From assembly GCF_022900255.1 (NCBI RefSeq), contig NZ_JALIRM010000005.1:62001-126000 (forward strand): a stretch of 64,000 nucleotides of DNA. Direction: 5' to 3'. Below the pieces are notes generated by a model. That model was not told where the DNA came from and did not search any database. It saw only the letters and a list, made by a program, of their open reading frames with translations. A program made the translations under genes and the position numbers. This document shows, piece after piece, positions 28,244-38,405 of this stretch. Position 1 is the stretch's first letter, and each line of letters starts with the position of its first letter. Origin of the DNA: Lederbergia wuyishanensis. GTDB taxonomy: Bacteria > Bacillota > Bacilli > Bacillales > Bacillaceae_C.

Positions 28244-29116
28244 ATGGCATTTGCAACAGGCGGTTTGGTAATGCTTTCTGAAATGATGGCAAAATTGCCA
28301 CCTTCAGAAAAGAAAATTGCTACATATATATTGGAAAATCCTAGAGATGCAATATCTCTTACAGCAAGTGAATTAGGAAAAAGAAGCTCGACAAGCGGGG
28401 CGGCAGTCATTCGATTATGCAAATCTCTAGATTTAAAGGGCTTTCAGGACTTAAAGCTTAGAATTGCCGGTGATTTACAGAAGACTCCGCAACAAGAGAT
28501 TCGAGATATTGAACCAAATGAGTCAAAATACACGATTATTGAAAAAATGACGACGAACAGTATTCAAACAATAAAAGAAACAGCAGAATTACTTAGTGCA
28601 GATGAATTAACAAAAGCCATTCGAGTTTTAGAGAATGCCAATTCCATTCATTTTTTTGGAGTAGGTGCGTCTAATATTATTGCACAAGATGCTCAGCAAA
28701 AATTTATACGAATCAATAAACATGCTACAGCGTTTAATGATATTCATATGGCAGCGACTGTAGTGGCAAATTTTGGGAAAAACGATGTAGTGGTAGGTAT
28801 TTCTTTTTCTGGCAACACAGTTGAAGTTGCAAAAATTCTTGAGTTGGCAAATAACGTCGGAGCCAGTACAATCAGTTTGACAAAGTATGGTTCATCCATC
28901 GTATCGGAGCAGGCTGATATTCGTCTCTACACATCCGCTACTCGAGAGCCTACATTTAGAAGTGGCGCTACGTCATCTCGAATTGCACAGCTTCATGCTA
29001 TTGATATTCTTTTTATGTGTGTAGCTGCACAACAATACGAAGAAACCGTGAAACATATTGATGAAACAAGAGAAGCGATTGATTTTATTAGAAAGTCAAA
29101 TCGCCCAAAAAAGTAG
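28244..29116 (+). CDS. murR: MurR/RpiR family transcriptional regulator
   Basis: A 290-residue regulator with an N-terminal RpiR helix-turn-helix (SEKKIATYILENP followed by LTASELGKRSSTSGAAVIRL) and a C-terminal SIS sugar-phosphate domain with FFGVGASNIIAQDAQQK and ISFSGNTVEV. By analogy with MurR it should sense MurNAc-6-phosphate and control murQ and neighbours. The ATG at 28244 has only a moderate ribosome site (GAGTGAT); ATG 28271 is an alternative. It ends the namZ operon, before a strong terminator. Confidence 0.87.
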   Translation: MAFATGGLVMLSEMMAKLPPSEKKIATYILENPRDAISLTASELGKRSSTSGAAVIRLCKSLDLKGFQDLKLRIAGDLQKTPQQEIRDIEPNESKYTIIEKMTTNSIQTIKETAELLSADELTKAIRVLENANSIHFFGVGASNIIAQDAQQKFIRINKHATAFNDIHMAATVVANFGKNDVVVGISFSGNTVEVAKILELANNVGASTISLTKYGSSIVSEQADIRLYTSATREPTFRSGATSSRIAQLHAIDILFMCVAAQQYEETVKHIDETREAIDFIRKSNRPKK

Positions 29117-29150
29117 AAGGATTACTTCATATAAAAGGCGAACATATATC

Positions 29151-29168
29151 TAATCAATCGTTTGATTC
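29151..29168. promoter_or_regulatory. Palindrome copy A (TAATCAATCGTTTGATTC)
   Basis: An 18-bp imperfect copy of the palindrome found twice at 30492-30539. It lies between the murR stop and its terminator. Confidence 0.45.
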
Positions 29169-29175
29169 ATTCGGA

Positions 29176-29202
29176 GTCCTCCAAATTGGAGGTCTTTTTT
29201 TA
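29176..29202 (+). terminator. Terminator of the namZ-murR operon
   Basis: CCTCC and GGAGG form a stem around AAATT, preceded by AGT and followed by TCTTTTTTT. Confidence 0.8.
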
Positions 29203-29234
29203 AAACAGACGAGAGTATAAGGGAGTGTGGTCAA

Positions 29235-29354
29235 ATGGAGTGGTTAATTATTATCATTATCGCTTATCTTCCGATGTTCTATAGAATTCATAGACGGCTT
29301 AACTATTTAGAAGAAGAAGTTAAAAGATTAAGTGGTAAAGATAATGTTATTTAG
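29235..29354 (+). CDS. Small membrane protein (39 aa), unknown
   Basis: A 39-residue ORF with a single N-terminal membrane segment (MEWLIIIIIAYLPMFY) followed by a charged helical tail (RLNYLEEEVKRL). AAGGGAG lies about nine bases before the ATG. The single-span plus short coiled-coil design is typical of small Bacillus membrane peptides. I do not recognise the family. It sits between the murR terminator and a dispersed repeat. Confidence 0.55.
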   Translation: MEWLIIIIIAYLPMFYRIHRRLNYLEEEVKRLSGKDNVI

Positions 29355-29386
29355 CTAGGTTGAAGAACGACTTTTTTAGGAACATA

Positions 29387-29510
29387 AAAACTTAGTCATT
29401 TCGCTGGAAAAGAGTTGTGTCCTTCATAAGAACCGTTGAATTCACCTTTTAGGGGTAATAGCCGGTTTTTGGGCTTTTACAAAAACAACAAACTTTACGA
29501 AAACAGCCTT
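29387..29510 (+). repeat. Dispersed intergenic repeat, copy 1
   Basis: About 124 bp closely similar to 38192-38316. Shared blocks include AAAACTTAGTCATT, CTTCATAAGAA, TTCACCTTTTA, a GCCGG palindrome core, TTTGGGCTTT and AACAACAAACTTTACGAAAA. It is noncoding, directly before the PfkB kinase gene. Confidence 0.8.
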
Positions 29511-29532
29511 ATTAAAAAGAAGGGGAAAAATC

Positions 29533-30477
29533 ATGACAAAAAAGAAGATATTTATTATAGGTGAAATTAATGTGGATTTGATCATGACAGGTGAAAACGT
29601 TGAACCACAATGGAATCAAGAGAAGTTAGTGGATTCGTTTGACTTGGTTTTAGGGTCATCATCATGTATTACAGCTGCTGGATTAGCTGGTTTAGGAATG
29701 GATGTTTATTTTGTAGGACTTGTAGGGGACGATGTATTTGGTCATTTTTGTGTGGAGGAATTAAAGAAAAAAGGAATTAACACGAGCTATGTTAAACTAG
29801 TTCCTCATATCCAAACAGGGGTGACGTTATCATTATCTACTTCCAAGGACAGAGCACTCCTTACATACATGGGGACGATATCTGAGCTAGGACCTAATGA
29901 TATTCCAGAAGAAATCTATGATCTGGCTGATCACATCCATTTCGGCTCATACTTTTTACAGACAAACATGAAACAGCATTGGAAAGATGTTTTAATAAAA
30001 GCCCGCTCTAAAAATGTGACTACTTCCTTTGATACAGGATGGGATCCGAATGAAAAATGGGATAGGGACGTTATTCTTTCTTTAATGGAGGATGTAAATT
30101 TATTTATTCCTAGCGAAGTAGAAATAAATAACATCTTTGAATTAAACGATGTGAGTCAGGTAAAAGAGATTTTGCCTGAAAAGTATGAAAACGTAATTGT
30201 GAAGCTTGGTGCAAAAGGATCCATGATGATTAATGCACAAGGAAATACTACAAGAGTGAGCGGATATTCAATTAAACCAATTGATACAACAGGTGCAGGA
30301 GATTCTTTTAATGCCGGCCTTATTTATGGATATTTACATGGATTGAAAAATAGCGAGTTATTAGAATTTGCGAATGCCTGTGGAGCTTTGGCTACATTAA
30401 GAATCGGAGGAGCAAGTTCAGTTCCGAGCGTAGCGGACGTCATAGCGTTCCAAACGGAAAATAAGATTGTGAATTAG
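29533..30477 (+). CDS. PfkB family carbohydrate kinase
   Basis: A 314-residue ribokinase-fold kinase. The C-terminal PfkB signature DTTGAGDSFNAGLIYGY (about residue 255) holds the catalytic Asp and anion hole. The N-terminal region GEINVDLIM and the glycine-rich lid are in place. Substrates of such kinases include ribose, fructose-phosphate, tagatose-6-phosphate and fructoselysine. The AgaS-type and aldolase genes 2-4 kb downstream would fit a tagatose-6-phosphate kinase, but this is inference. The ATG follows GAAGGGG. The gene is flanked by copies of an 18-bp palindrome. Confidence 0.85.
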   Translation: MTKKKIFIIGEINVDLIMTGENVEPQWNQEKLVDSFDLVLGSSSCITAAGLAGLGMDVYFVGLVGDDVFGHFCVEELKKKGINTSYVKLVPHIQTGVTLSLSTSKDRALLTYMGTISELGPNDIPEEIYDLADHIHFGSYFLQTNMKQHWKDVLIKARSKNVTTSFDTGWDPNEKWDRDVILSLMEDVNLFIPSEVEINNIFELNDVSQVKEILPEKYENVIVKLGAKGSMMINAQGNTTRVSGYSIKPIDTTGAGDSFNAGLIYGYLHGLKNSELLEFANACGALATLRIGGASSVPSVADVIAFQTENKIVN

Positions 30478-30491
30478 AAGGAAATATAAAC

Positions 30492-30539
30492 TAATCAAAC
30501 GTTTGGTTAAAAGAAGGTTGCTAATCAAACGTTTGATTA
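30492..30539. promoter_or_regulatory. Paired 18-bp palindromes (operator-like)
   Basis: TAATCAAACGTTTGGTTA at 30492-30509 and the perfect palindrome TAATCAAACGTTTGATTA at 30522-30539. Their centres are 30 bp apart, about three helical turns, so two dimers could bind on one DNA face. Size and symmetry suit a TetR- or LacI-type repressor. No such regulator is encoded nearby. Confidence 0.6.
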
Positions 30540-30767
30540 ATTAGTGAAGTGCTGAACAAGATTCATGCTTGAAGGGTACATAGGGAAGGGAACGCGAGTA
30601 TAGCATTGTTAAATATTTTAAAATAAAAATGAATTACATAATTCCTGCATACTTCTCTCCAGGTTTCACATAATGTAGAAGAAAATGTGTTTTCATAATG
30701 GGTGGACTTTGCCAAGCTAGTTAGCATAGGCTAAATGGAACGATTCTTCAACAGGAGTTGACAATAG

Positions 30768-31871
30768 ATGGGCGGGAAAATATTAAAGTACTTCGCAGGA
30801 GGAAATACAGCTAAAGGATTTTATAGTTTGTATGATACTAACTTAGTTGACCTGGAAAGAGTGTTTATTTTATCAGGAAAGTCCAAAAATGAAAAAACGA
30901 ATATTATTAATCATTTTATAAAAAAGTGGAAAGATCTTGATTATCCGATGGAGATTTTTTATCGTGCTAGTAATCCAGAACATGTAGAGGGATTAATCAT
31001 AAGAAATCTAAATTTTGCCATTGTGGATGGGGATTATCCACGTGAAATAGGGAAGGAACAGGTCGGTGCACAATGGGAAACGATTGATTTGGATCAATCA
31101 GACAGAACAGCTCGCTTAGATGGTGAATTGAATGAGGTAACGGATCTCAAGTTAAAAATTCAACAATCGTATCTTAATGCATATAACTCTTATCAGACTG
31201 GGCTGAAGGTTCATGATGAGTGGGAGCGTATATATATTGATCACATGAATTTTGATTTAGCAGATAAAGTCGCAACTTCTTTGATTGCTGCATTATTTAA
31301 AAAAGCTATTCCAGTAACTCACAAGGATTCAATTATAAGGCGTCGTTTCCTAGGAGCAGCTACCCCTATTGGACCAGTCGATTTTGTTGATAATATTACA
31401 GAGGGTTTGAGCACCAGATACTTTTTAAAAGGTCGAGCGGGTACGGGGAAATCAACCTTATTAAAAAAGGTAGCTGCGGAAGCTGAAAGAAACGGCTACG
31501 ATATTGAAATATATCATTGTGGGTTTGATCCTAATAGCCTAGACATGATTGTTGTAAGAGAGCTAGGTTGGGCTGTATTTGACAGCACTTCACCTCATGA
31601 ATATTTTCCGGAAAAAACTGGAGATGAAGTTATAGACATGTATGAGCTGACTGTCGCTCCAGGTACTGATGAAGCTTTTGCAGAAGAAATTGCCAATATT
31701 GAAGCACGATATCATGAACAAATGAAGTTGGGGAAATTTTATTTAGCCGAGGCTAAAAAATATGAAGATGAATTAGAAGAGATTTATTGTAAAGTTTCAG
31801 ATCATAGCCAAACAAACCTTATGATTGATGAACTGGATCACTTATTAGTAAATCAATCGAATCAATTGTAA
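30768..31871 (+). CDS. Two-P-loop ATPase (PRK06851-like)
   Basis: A 367-residue protein resembling the PRK06851 group of Bacillus ATPases, which carry two P-loop halves. The C-terminal Walker A LKGRAGTGKSTLLKK (about residue 220) is intact. The equivalent N-terminal site (about residue 37) is degenerate: ILSGKSKNEKTNII lacks the GKS/T triad. A charged helical insert (residues 125-165) lies between. The function is unknown. The ATG has AGGAG ten bases upstream. It sits between the kinase gene and the GntR operon, with no strong terminator before it. Confidence 0.7.
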   Translation: MGGKILKYFAGGNTAKGFYSLYDTNLVDLERVFILSGKSKNEKTNIINHFIKKWKDLDYPMEIFYRASNPEHVEGLIIRNLNFAIVDGDYPREIGKEQVGAQWETIDLDQSDRTARLDGELNEVTDLKLKIQQSYLNAYNSYQTGLKVHDEWERIYIDHMNFDLADKVATSLIAALFKKAIPVTHKDSIIRRRFLGAATPIGPVDFVDNITEGLSTRYFLKGRAGTGKSTLLKKVAAEAERNGYDIEIYHCGFDPNSLDMIVVRELGWAVFDSTSPHEYFPEKTGDEVIDMYELTVAPGTDEAFAEEIANIEARYHEQMKLGKFYLAEAKKYEDELEEIYCKVSDHSQTNLMIDELDHLLVNQSNQL

Positions 31872-31943
31872 TTAAGTCCTTCTTGCATTATAAGAAGGTC
31901 TATTTTTTTATAAGGAAATGCTTCAATTTTTTACAACACATGA

Positions 31944-31980
31944 TATAATTAGAACAACTGGTCATGACAACATGACAAGG
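31944..31980 (+). promoter_or_regulatory. Promoter -10 and direct repeats before the GntR gene
   Basis: TATAAT at 31944-31949 is followed by CTGGTCATGACAACATGACAAGG. CATGACAA occurs twice in tandem (31963-31970 and 31971-31978), and GTCATGAC is palindromic. The ACTGGTC half resembles the NagR/DasR-type GntR site. This is a likely autoregulatory operator. Confidence 0.5.
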
Positions 31981-32013
31981 TAATAGATTCTGTTTTAAGG
32001 AGTGGAAATTAAG

Positions 32014-32733
32014 ATGGTTGAAAAAGACAACCGTTTGCCGCTCTATTATCAATTAATGGACGTAATTATCGGCAAAATTGAATCAGGGGAATTAAAGGAT
32101 CATGATAAGCTTCCTTCCGAGCGTGAATTATGCGAAACGTATAATGTAAGCCGTACGACTGTAAGACAGACAATGCAAGAGCTTGAAAAGGAAAAGCTAA
32201 TTTACAAACAACATGGAAAAGGTACATTTGTTTCGCCGAAGGTTATCAATCAAAGCCTTCTTAAATTTTATAGTTTTACAGAAGAGATGAAAAAGATTAA
32301 TAAAATCCCTTCGACAAAAGTATTAGCTTTTGAAGAAATTGAAAGTGATATTAAAACGGCGAAAAAAATGAACATCAATGAAGGAACAAAGGTTTATAAA
32401 ATAACTAGGCTACGCTTCGCTGATGATGAACCGATGATGTATGAAACATCTTATCTTCCTCATAGCAGATTTCCCGAATTAAACGGGGCAGATTTAGAAA
32501 GTATGCCGATGTATACTTTGTTTCGTGAAAAATATGAAGCAATCATTACAAAGGCTTCAGAAAGATTTGCAGCAATTCCAACATCAAAAAAAGAAGCATC
32601 ACTGCTAAACATCCAAGAAGGAGAGCCTAGTCTCTTGATTAACCGAATTAGTTTTGAGGGAGATAACGTGATTGAATACACGATCACGATTGCCAGGGGA
32701 GATAAGTTCACCTATTCGGTTGAATTAAATTAA
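32014..32733 (+). CDS. GntR/HutC family transcriptional regulator
   Basis: A 239-residue regulator with an N-terminal GntR winged helix (LPSERELCETYNVSRTTVRQTMQELEKEKL, shown here across residues 29-58) and a UTRA ligand-binding domain, as in NagR, AgaR and FrlR relatives. The ATG at 32014 follows AAGGAGTGG. It is the first gene of an operon with an AgaS-type SIS enzyme and a tagatose-bisphosphate-type aldolase, so the effector is probably an amino sugar phosphate. Confidence 0.88.
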   Translation: MVEKDNRLPLYYQLMDVIIGKIESGELKDHDKLPSERELCETYNVSRTTVRQTMQELEKEKLIYKQHGKGTFVSPKVINQSLLKFYSFTEEMKKINKIPSTKVLAFEEIESDIKTAKKMNINEGTKVYKITRLRFADDEPMMYETSYLPHSRFPELNGADLESMPMYTLFREKYEAIITKASERFAAIPTSKKEASLLNIQEGEPSLLINRISFEGDNVIEYTITIARGDKFTYSVELN

Positions 32734-32750
32734 TGGAAAGGTTGGAGAAA

Positions 32751-34752
<2,002 letters not shown>

Positions 34753-34764
34753 TAAAAATGTATT

Positions 34765-34809
34765 AACAAACGGAACCTAACATGAGTCGGGTTCCGTTTG
34801 TTTTTTTTG
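34765..34809 (+). terminator. Terminator of the GntR-AgaS-aldolase operon
   Basis: AACAAACGGAACC pairs with GGTTCCGTTTGTT and is followed by eight T. Confidence 0.93.
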
Positions 34810-34880
34810 TGTTTTTGTCCTTTTCATATGAACATATTATTAATAATGTGATATATTATATATAATAACAATGTTTAATG

Positions 34881-34915
34881 TATACATGTGTACTTCTCTG
34901 GAGGACACATGTATA
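34881..34915 (+). promoter_or_regulatory. 11-bp inverted repeat in the kbl leader
   Basis: TATACATGTGT (34881-34891) and ACACATGTATA (34905-34915) are perfect complements around a 13-base loop that contains TGGAGG. It lies 47 bp before the kbl start, just after a TATATAAT-like -10. It may be an operator or an RNA hairpin. Confidence 0.5.
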
Positions 34916-34961
34916 TAAGGCGCTTACATGGAAACACTTTTACCATAATGGAGGGATGAAA

Positions 34962-36152
34962 ATGTCGAGTCAAACATTGGATCAATTTTTAACGGAAAAT
35001 CTAGAACAGTTACGTAACCAAGGTCTTTACAATGAAATCGAAACAGTAGAAAGTGCGAATGGTCCCATCATTACATTGAATGGAAAAAAACAAATTAATC
35101 TATCTTCAAACAATTACCTAGGGCTGGCAACAGATGAGCGCTTAAAAAAAGCAGCCATCGATGCTGTTAATGAATGGGGAGTAGGAGCAGGTGCCGTTAG
35201 AACGATTAATGGTACTTTAACGCTTCACGACAAGCTTGAGGAAAAACTTGCTGAATTTAAAGGAACGGAAGCGGCAATTTCTTACCAATCCGGTTTTAAT
35301 TGTAATATGGCTGCTATTTCAGCTGTTATGGATAAAAACGATGCGATTTTATCAGATGAATTAAACCATGCTTCAATCATAGATGGCTGTCGTTTATCAA
35401 AAGCAAAAATTATTCGCGTTAATCATTCAGACATGGATGATCTAAGGAAAAAAGCTAAGGAAGCTAAAGAATCCGGACAATATAACAAAATCATGGTCAT
35501 CACTGACGGAGTTTTTTCGATGGATGGCGATATTGCAAAACTTCCTGAAATCATTGAAATCGCTGAAGAATTTGACTTGATTACGTATGTGGACGACGCT
35601 CACGGTTCTGGTGTTCTTGGAAAAGGAGCAGGTACAGTAAAGCATTTTGGCCTTCAAGATAAGGTTGACTTCCAAATCGGTACACTATCAAAAGCAATCG
35701 GTGTAGTTGGAGGATATGTAGCAGGGAAAAAAGAATTAATCGACTGGTTGAAGGTAAGATCCCGTCCATTCTTATTTTCTACAGCTGTTACACCAGCTGA
35801 TGCAGCAGCCGCAACAAAAGCCATTGAAATTTTAATGGAAAGCACAGAACTTAATGAGCGTTTATGGGAGAATGGCGACTATTTGAAAAAAGGCTTAAAA
35901 AATCTCGGATTTAATATTGGTCATAGTGAAACACCGATAACGCCTGTCATTATTGGAGATGAAAAAACGACTCAAGCGTTTAGTAAACGTCTCTATGAAG
36001 AAGGGGTATACGCAAAATCCATCGTATTTCCGACGGTACCAAAAGGAACGGGACGTGTCCGTAATATGCCAACTGCTGCTCATACGAAGGAAATGCTTGA
36101 TGAAGCTATTTCTATATATGAGAAAGTTGGAAAGGAATTAAGCATTATCTAA
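34962..36152 (+). CDS. kbl: Glycine C-acetyltransferase (2-amino-3-ketobutyrate CoA ligase)
   Basis: A 396-residue PLP enzyme that cleaves 2-amino-3-ketobutyrate with CoA to glycine and acetyl-CoA. The PLP lysine is in [14 protein letters not shown] (about residue 243), and [11 protein letters not shown] supplies the cofactor-ring aspartate and histidine. Length matches the family exactly. The ATG at 34962 lies seven bases after TGGAGGG; an ATG at 34956 is too close. It is paired with a threonine dehydrogenase gene 22 bp downstream, completing threonine degradation. Confidence 0.93.
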   Translation: MSSQTLDQFLTENLEQLRNQGLYNEIETVESANGPIITLNGKKQINLSSNNYLGLATDERLKKAAIDAVNEWGVGAGAVRTINGTLTLHDKLEEKLAEFKGTEAAISYQSGFNCNMAAISAVMDKNDAILSDELNHASIIDGCRLSKAKIIRVNHSDMDDLRKKAKEAKESGQYNKIMVITDGVFSMDGDIAKLPEIIEIAEEFDLITYVDDAHGSGVLGKGAGTVKHFGLQDKVDFQIGTLSKAIGVVGGYVAGKKELIDWLKVRSRPFLFSTAVTPADAAAATKAIEILMESTELNERLWENGDYLKKGLKNLGFNIGHSETPITPVIIGDEKTTQAFSKRLYEEGVYAKSIVFPTVPKGTGRVRNMPTAAHTKEMLDEAISIYEKVGKELSII

Positions 36153-36174
36153 CCCAACATCTGGAGGAAGCAAT

Positions 36175-37143
36175 ATGAAAAAGATTATGATTACTGGAGC
36201 ATTGGGTCAGATTGGAACAGAATTAGTGATAAAACTTCGCGAGTTATATGGAGAGGAAAATGTAGTTGTAACGGATATACGTAAAAATGAATCTGTTGCT
36301 GCGACATCTGGCCCCTTTGAAATTTTAGATGTGACCGATGGAAAAAGAATGTTAGAAATAGCCAAGAAATATCAAGTTGATACAATCATGCATTTGGCGG
36401 CGATGTTATCTGCTGTTGCTGAAGCTAAACCACTGGTTGCTTGGGATATCAATATGGGTGGGTTAGTGAATGCACTTGAAACATCAAGGGAATTAGGGCT
36501 ACAAATGTTTACCCCAAGCTCAATAGGATCTTTTGGTCCTTCTACCCCGAAGGATGACACACCGCAAGTGACCATTCAGCGCCCCACGACGATGTATGGA
36601 GTGAATAAGGTTTCGGGTGAACTTTTATGTGATTATTATTTTGCAAAATTCGGGGTTGATACAAGAGGAGTCCGTTTTCCTGGATTAATTTCGTATATGG
36701 CACCTCCAGGGGGAGGAACGACCGACTACGCAGTCGAAATTTATTACGATGCTGTTGAAAAGGGAAGATACAATTCTTTCATTGATAAAGGAACATATAT
36801 GGATATGATGTATATGCCTGATGCACTACAGGCGATTGTTCAATTGATGGAGGCGGACCCAGCACTTCTAAAACACCGCAATGCTTATAATATTACAGCT
36901 ATGAGTGTTGAACCTGAAGATATCGCAAAAGAAATAAGTCTTCATATACCTAACTTTGATATAAACTATACAATTGATCCTGTTCGCCAATCTATTGCAG
37001 AAAGCTGGCCAAATTCAATAGATGATACAGCAGCAAGAGAGGATTGGGGATTTAAACCCGAATATAACTTGGCGAAAATGACGAAAGATATGCTAGAAAA
37101 AATTGAGCTGAAAATTGATAAAAAAGGAAAAATGGCTCAATAA
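36175..37143 (+). CDS. Short-chain L-threonine 3-dehydrogenase (NAD-epimerase type)
   Basis: A 322-residue extended short-chain dehydrogenase. The NAD motif [10 protein letters not shown] is at residue 7, the catalytic YxxxK is in [11 protein letters not shown] (about residue 141), and the SSIGSF serine lies before it. L-threonine dehydrogenases of this UDP-galactose-epimerase-like type oxidise threonine to 2-amino-3-ketobutyrate, the substrate of Kbl encoded just upstream. The ATG follows TGGAGGA. A strong hairpin follows the gene. Confidence 0.88.
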   Translation: MKKIMITGALGQIGTELVIKLRELYGEENVVVTDIRKNESVAATSGPFEILDVTDGKRMLEIAKKYQVDTIMHLAAMLSAVAEAKPLVAWDINMGGLVNALETSRELGLQMFTPSSIGSFGPSTPKDDTPQVTIQRPTTMYGVNKVSGELLCDYYFAKFGVDTRGVRFPGLISYMAPPGGGTTDYAVEIYYDAVEKGRYNSFIDKGTYMDMMYMPDALQAIVQLMEADPALLKHRNAYNITAMSVEPEDIAKEISLHIPNFDINYTIDPVRQSIAESWPNSIDDTAAREDWGFKPEYNLAKMTKDMLEKIELKIDKKGKMAQ

Positions 37144-37157
37144 CAATAATAAAGAAG

Positions 37158-37192
37158 AATCCACCCAGGAAACCCTTGGGTGGATTGCTATT
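37158..37192 (+). terminator. Hairpin after the threonine dehydrogenase gene
   Basis: AATCCACCCA pairs with TGGGTGGATT. The following tract GCTATTATT is poor in T runs, so termination may be weak. Confidence 0.65.
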
Positions 37193-37264
37193 ATTACTGA
37201 TTTATTTCAATTACTGCATAAATACTTATTTTTAAGACCTTAACTAAAGAAAAGTTTTGCGTTT

Positions 37265-37957
37265 TTATTTATCTAAATGCTCAATAGCATAATCGGCTTC
37301 TTCTTGTGTAAATTTTTCACCGTGCTCAGAGGTTAATTGGTCTCTTATCGCTTCAGGTGACATACTCATTGATTCCTGATAACTTTTTGCTTTTGCCAAG
37401 GCATTTTCATTATAATCGGCTTTAAGATTGTCTATTGCGAAATGTGCTTCATCTTCAGTAAATTTTTCGCCATGTTCAGAAGTAAGTTGTTCATAGATTC
37501 CTTTTTTTGACATGTACATAGTGTTTGAATAGGATTCAGCCTTTTTCAGAGCGTTTGCCTTCCAGTCAAATTCGAGTTTGCTTATTGCATACTCGGATGC
37601 TTCTGTAGAAAACTTTTCACCATATTCTGAAGTTAACTGTTCAAAAATAGCACTTTTGGACATGTTCATTGTTTTTGCGTACGATTCGGCTTTTTTCAAA
37701 GCAGACTTATATTCATTAGGAACGTCATCTTCTGCCTTCGTATCTTCTATTTTCGGTTCCTCTTTTTTATTTTCAGTTTCTTTATTCTCTTTTTGTGTTT
37801 CTTTTGCAGGCTGGGTAGTTGCTGGTTTGCTTTCCTTTTGGGTATCCTTGCTCGTATCATCTCCACCAGAAGCTAGCTTCACCACTACAATAATAGCAAT
37901 TACCCATACCCACCATCTTTTATAGAATGGTTTTTTCTGTTTTTCTTGTTGCTTCAT
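37265..37957 (-). CDS. Membrane-anchored Ltp-like repeat protein
   Basis: A 230-residue surface protein. It has a basic start, one membrane segment (WWVWVIAIIVVVKLA, about residues 14-30), a low-complexity Lys/Glu/Thr linker, then three repeats of about 47 residues. Each repeat carries ALxKAxSY, MS, QLTSExGEKF and an acidic helix ending in YAI or FAI. These repeats belong to the Ltp family (host cell surface-exposed lipoprotein), whose phage TP-J34 member blocks phage DNA entry. No lipobox cysteine is present here. ATG 37957 fits GGGGG spacing better than 37963. Confidence 0.78.
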   Translation of the reverse strand: MKQQEKQKKPFYKRWWVWVIAIIVVVKLASGGDDTSKDTQKESKPATTQPAKETQKENKETENKKEEPKIEDTKAEDDVPNEYKSALKKAESYAKTMNMSKSAIFEQLTSEYGEKFSTEASEYAISKLEFDWKANALKKAESYSNTMYMSKKGIYEQLTSEHGEKFTEDEAHFAIDNLKADYNENALAKAKSYQESMSMSPEAIRDQLTSEHGEKFTQEEADYAIEHLDK

Positions 37958-38191
37958 TCTCATTTTCCCCCTAATATGTTGAACTATGTCAAATTATATC
38001 ATTAAACATAGTACTATAGGTCTATGCACTTTTTACCACTATGTCCAAAAATTGTAAACCCATAGTGAGTTATTCAATGTTTTTACTGTCTGAATTGCAC
38101 TAAGGACATTTAATATCTTTTATAAAGATCTTTTCTTAAACATTGTTGCTATATTTTGTTAATTAAAATAATAAGAATAAATTTGGAACTC

Positions 38192-38316
38192 AAAACTTAG
38201 TCATTCCGCCGAGAAAAGAGCTACGTACTTCATAAGAATTGCTAACTTCACCTTTTAAGGGTAAAAGCCGGCTTTTGGGCTTTAACAATAACAACAAACT
38301 TTACGAAAATAGCCTT
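38192..38316 (+). repeat. Dispersed intergenic repeat, copy 2
   Basis: Closely similar to 29387-29510 over about 125 bp. Its core AAAAGCCGGCTTTT is a perfect 14-bp palindrome. It is noncoding, between two minus-strand genes. Confidence 0.8.
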
Positions 38317-38363
38317 CATTAATTCTGTAAATACACTTACATCCGTTGGCAGATTCAATGGGA

Positions 38364-38397
38364 TGAAAAAAAGTATGGTTTCAAAAACCATACTTCG
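38364..38397 (-). terminator. Terminator after the O-methyltransferase-like gene
   Basis: On the minus strand AAGTATGGTTT pairs with AAACCATACTT around a tiny loop and is followed by seven T. Confidence 0.9.
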
Positions 38398-38405
38398 TTT
38401 ATCTC

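Larger units (their letters stand above)
37958..38405. other. Gene-free interval with a repeat and a terminator
   Basis: This 448-bp stretch holds the promoter region of the Ltp-like gene, dispersed repeat copy 2 (38192-38316), and the minus-strand terminator of the methyltransferase gene at its right end. I see no ORF worth calling. Confidence 0.5.
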
